Shown: positions 48,220 through 50,761 of the stretch, in pieces
Layout: every line of letters begins with the position of its first letter
How positions within the stretch are numbered: the stretch's first letter is position 1
Assembly (NCBI GenBank): GCA_001603595.1
Contig: LUZK01000076.1
Location: forward strand, 1-50,761
Length of the DNA: 50,761 nucleotides
Direction: 5' to 3'
From: Bacteroidales bacterium Bact_19
GTDB lineage: Bacteria > Bacteroidota > Bacteroidia > Bacteroidales > ML635J-15
The notes under the pieces: model-generated
What the model saw: the letters and a program-made list of their open reading frames with translations, nothing else
What the model was told of the DNA's origin: nothing
Database searches by the model: none
Made by a program: the position numbers and the translations under genes

Positions 48220-49212
48220 ATGGTTGTTTCTAATTTTGTAGATTATGTGAAAATATTTTGCAGATCCGGGTCTGGGGGTTCGGGTTCTGTGCATTTTCAT
48301 AGAGAAAAATATGTAGAAAAAGGCGGACCTGATGGCGGAAATGGAGGTAGAGGAGGCCATGTTATTATGCGTGCAAATGAAAATTTTTGGACTTTGCTTC
48401 ACTTGAGATACCAACGTCATATTTATGCAGAAAATGGAGAAAACGGCAGAGGAGCTTTGAGTACAGGTGCCGACGGTAAGGATATTATTATTGAAGTTCC
48501 TGTTGGAACAGTGGCAAAAAATGCCGATACAGGAGAATTTATTGCCGAAGTAACCTCTCATAATCAAGAGGTGATTTTATTAGAAGGAGGAAAGGGCGGT
48601 AAAGGAAATGCTGAATTTAAATCATCGACTAATCAAGCTCCACGATATGCTCAAAAAGGTATTCCCGGACAGGAAATGACTATTATCCTCGAATTAAAAT
48701 TGTTAGCTGATGTGGGTCTTGTCGGCTTCCCAAATGCAGGAAAGTCAACACTCTTATCTGTTGTGTCGGCCGCTAAACCCGAAATTGCAGATTATCCTTT
48801 TACTACTTTAACGCCAAATCTGGGAATAGTTAAGTATAGAGATTATAGATCTTTTGTTATGGCAGATATCCCCGGAATTATCGAAGGTGCTGCTCAAGGC
48901 AAAGGCTTAGGACATAGATTTTTACGCCATATCGAACGAAATTCGATTCTCCTTTTTATGATTTCAGCTGAATCTAAAGACATTAAAAAAGAATTTAACA
49001 TTTTGTTGAATGAATTAAAAAAATATAACCCGGAATTGATGTATAAACATAGAATCCTTGCCATTACAAAATGCGATTTGCTGGATGATGAACTGATTCA
49101 AATGCTAAAACCTGAATTGCCAGATGACATTGATACAATATTTATTTCTGCACTTTCTAATATAAATATTGATAAGTTAAAAGATTTAATCTGGAAAAAA
49201 TTAAATGATTGA
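48220..49212 (+). CDS. obgE: Obg family GTPase ObgE/CgtA
   Basis: The protein is 330 residues. An N-terminal glycine-rich Obg fold ([43 protein letters not shown], about 1-155) is followed by a GTPase domain with the P-loop [12 protein letters not shown], switch region [14 protein letters not shown]3 [25 protein letters not shown], and G4 TKCD. It binds the 50S ribosomal subunit and acts in late assembly and stress control. There is no C-terminal OCT domain, which is normal for this phylum. It overlaps the PAP2 gene by 8 bases. Confidence 0.97.
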   Translation: MVVSNFVDYVKIFCRSGSGGSGSVHFHREKYVEKGGPDGGNGGRGGHVIMRANENFWTLLHLRYQRHIYAENGENGRGALSTGADGKDIIIEVPVGTVAKNADTGEFIAEVTSHNQEVILLEGGKGGKGNAEFKSSTNQAPRYAQKGIPGQEMTIILELKLLADVGLVGFPNAGKSTLLSVVSAAKPEIADYPFTTLTPNLGIVKYRDYRSFVMADIPGIIEGAAQGKGLGHRFLRHIERNSILLFMISAESKDIKKEFNILLNELKKYNPELMYKHRILAITKCDLLDDELIQMLKPELPDDIDTIFISALSNINIDKLKDLIWKKLND

Positions 49213-49774
49213 GTTTATTAAAAATATTGATCTCAATTTATTTTTTGCAATAAATAAACTTCATAACCCTTTTTTTGATGAAATAATGTTTTTTGTTTCT
49301 TCAAAGTGGTTTTGGATACCTATAATATTAATATTATTGTTTTTTAGTATTAGAAATTTTAAAAGCAGATTTTATATCCCTGTTTTAGCTTTAGTATTTT
49401 GCTTTTTTCTAACCGATAGAGCTAATAGTATTACAAAAAAAATGACTAAAAGATACAGACCATCGCATAATACCGAAATTCAAACTCAGGTACACATTGT
49501 TAAAGGATACAGAGGAGGATTATACAGTTTTTTCTCCGGACACGCGGCTAACAGTTTGGGATTAGCTTTGTTAGCTTCAATGTTTTTTAAAAAGAAATGG
49601 CTTGCAATTTTTCTTTTATTCTGGTCATTTTTAGTGAGTTATTCAAGAATATACATCGGAGTGCATTATCCTTCAGATATTATTGTAGGGTGGATTTGTG
49701 GAGCTTTAATATCAGTACTTACTTATAAAATTTCGGAAAAAATTTTTAAAAAATTTTGGACTGCTAATACGTAG
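49205..49774 (+). CDS. PAP2 family phosphatase, membrane protein
   Basis: The protein is 189 residues with about five to six membrane helices. The three PAP2 motifs are present: KKMTKRYRP (KxxxxxxRP), FFSGHAANS (PSGH motif with Phe for Pro), and [13 protein letters not shown] (SRxxxxxHxxxD). Such enzymes remove phosphate from undecaprenyl pyrophosphate or other lipid phosphates at the inner membrane. The gene overlaps obgE by 8 bases and the convergent ChaN-like gene by 11. Confidence 0.9.
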   Translation: MIEFIKNIDLNLFFAINKLHNPFFDEIMFFVSSKWFWIPIILILLFFSIRNFKSRFYIPVLALVFCFFLTDRANSITKKMTKRYRPSHNTEIQTQVHIVKGYRGGLYSFFSGHAANSLGLALLASMFFKKKWLAIFLLFWSFLVSYSRIYIGVHYPSDIIVGWICGALISVLTYKISEKIFKKFWTANT

Positions 49775-50621
49775 TAGTCATATTTTCATTCACACAAATA
49801 ATAAAATCAGCTCTACCTTTATATTGTTCTTCGAGTTTTGATACATCTTTTTGTGTTACAGTTGAGATTGTTGCATATTTTAAATTAGGCTTTATCCTTT
49901 TTAAATACCATAAGATACCTTCATAATTGTCGGAATGATATGCTCCATTAAAATGAACAAATATGTAATTAGTTTTATAATTTTTTAAAATAAAATAAGC
50001 CATAGTTGCGTCTTTTAATGCTTGTGCTTTTGGCAGATTAGGAGAGTTGTGTCCCGGAATCATATTAAACATTTTCTTATATCCGGGTAATTCAGGATCA
50101 TAATCTATTGGTAATGGAGCAATATGTTTTTTTTCTGCCTCAGTAAGATTTTCTAAAACTTCAAAACCATTGCGATTTACCATTGATGCATATTTTCTTG
50201 GTACATTTGTGGCGACAAAATCTATGTTATTATCTTTTGCAAATTCTACTAATGGAGCATAATCAGTTTTGTAATTTGACCAAAGTCTTACTATTGTATC
50301 AAAAGTTTTTCTATCAATTTCATTCTTTAAATATGCTGTAATACCATCTTGATTGTCTGCCTCAAACATTTCTGCTCCTAAAATAAGATTATGATTTTTA
50401 ATGTAAAGATGGGTTATTAACTCAAGTTGCAACCAATGTGAAATAGGATTGTTATGAAGTTCTCCGAAAAGAATTATCTCAGATTTTTCGAGATTTTTAA
50501 ACATCGCTTTTACGCTTACTTTTTTCCCTTTTGAGTTGTAAATAGAAAATGCTGCAATCTTTTGGGAATAAGTATTCTCAAGGATAGTGAATAAACAAAT
50601 TAAAACTAAAAATTTTTTCAT
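49764..50621 (-). CDS. ChaN-like (DUF399) protein
   Basis: The protein is 285 residues with a signal peptide (KKFLVLICLFTILENTYSQ), so it is exported. ChaN family blocks are EIILFGELHNNPISHWLQLELITHL, LILGAEMFEADNQDGI, PLVEFAKDNNIDFVATNVPRKYASMV, and KAQALKDATMAYFIL...FVHFNGAYHSDNYEGILWYLKR. ChaN binds haem and is linked to iron uptake in some proteobacteria; the GE.H and HFNGAYHSD motifs are also seen in TIKI/erythromycin esterase-like metal sites. There is no lipobox cysteine here, unlike many ChaN proteins. Confidence 0.85.
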   Translation of the reverse strand: MKKFLVLICLFTILENTYSQKIAAFSIYNSKGKKVSVKAMFKNLEKSEIILFGELHNNPISHWLQLELITHLYIKNHNLILGAEMFEADNQDGITAYLKNEIDRKTFDTIVRLWSNYKTDYAPLVEFAKDNNIDFVATNVPRKYASMVNRNGFEVLENLTEAEKKHIAPLPIDYDPELPGYKKMFNMIPGHNSPNLPKAQALKDATMAYFILKNYKTNYIFVHFNGAYHSDNYEGILWYLKRIKPNLKYATISTVTQKDVSKLEEQYKGRADFIICVNENMTTTY

Positions 50622-50761
50622 AATACAGATTTTAATGACCTAAAAACAAAATAAATTTTAAAATGTTTTCAAATCTATGAATTTTAAATGGAAAATTGTA
50701 TTTTTATAAAAAAATATTTTCTTTAAAATAGTCGTTATTTTGATAACAATGTTATAAAAAT
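50622..50761. other. AT-rich window edge
   Basis: I see no gene, hairpin or clear promoter box in this last stretch. It probably holds the upstream region of the ChaN-like gene. Confidence 0.4.

Noticed and set aside
1-50761. tRNA, rRNA and CRISPR arrays
   Set aside because: No cloverleaf-like GC-rich block, rRNA sequence or regularly spaced direct repeats were seen in any intergenic gap on either strand.

Overview
The window is strongly AT-rich and comes from a member of the Bacteroidota. The evidence is several exported proteins with type IX secretion (T9SS) type A or type B C-terminal sorting domains, a PorP/SprF plus OmpA-TPR-PD40 gene pair, a SusC-like TonB-dependent receptor, and the Bacteroidota promoter element TAnnTTTG in front of most transcription units. 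A four-subunit ferredoxin-dependent 2-oxoacid oxidoreductase suggests an anaerobic or microaerobic lifestyle. I see no tRNA, rRNA or CRISPR array.

Layout. 1-5100: a T9SS type A exported protein faces a leftward operon of sensor kinase, response regulator and a secreted beta-helix protein whose gene carries a frameshift. 5200-12330: serC, an outer-membrane-type protein with an M20 dipeptidase, a POT-like transporter with a LysE-type exporter, then a TIGR02757 protein with a tRNA methyltransferase. 12330-13480: a decayed mobile-element zone with an internally deleted IS110-family transposase and a structured repeat that recurs at 44809-45072. 13477-20060: a small beta-barrel protein, a second-type DNA polymerase III alpha (DnaE2-like), and the ferredoxin oxidoreductase operon. 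20069-26970: a radical SAM protein with an M29-type aminopeptidase, a TonB receptor under a TPP riboswitch (probable thiamin uptake), a methyltransferase with a porin-like protein, and a small SHOCT protein. 27105-29764: valS.

29835-39880 is the T9SS-related block: amidohydrolase, OmpA-TPR-PD40 protein and PorP/SprF in one leftward operon; a catalytically degenerate IS1595-like transposase protein; and a 1474-residue multi-PKD protein with a type B sorting domain, the likely client of the adjacent PorP/SprF protein. 39945-42500 is a tightly overlapped operon of heptose epimerase, MeaB GTPase and a ProX-like deacylase. 42604-50621 holds a prolyl oligopeptidase lipoprotein, the second copy of the structured repeat, a deoxynucleoside kinase, an OmpA-like/TPR lipoprotein, adk-obgE-PAP2, and a ChaN-like protein.

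The most noteworthy signals are: the TPP riboswitch leader, which ends in a long hairpin that buries the start codon; the pair of structured intergenic repeats with shared inverted termini, one touching an IS110 remnant; a DDE-dead transposase-like protein between T9SS genes; an amidohydrolase coupled through a TAATG overlap to a T9SS gene; a frameshifted secreted beta-helix gene in a two-component operon; and genes with promoter boxes so close to the ATG that leaderless transcripts are expected. All function calls rest on reading the protein sequences by eye. No database search was run.
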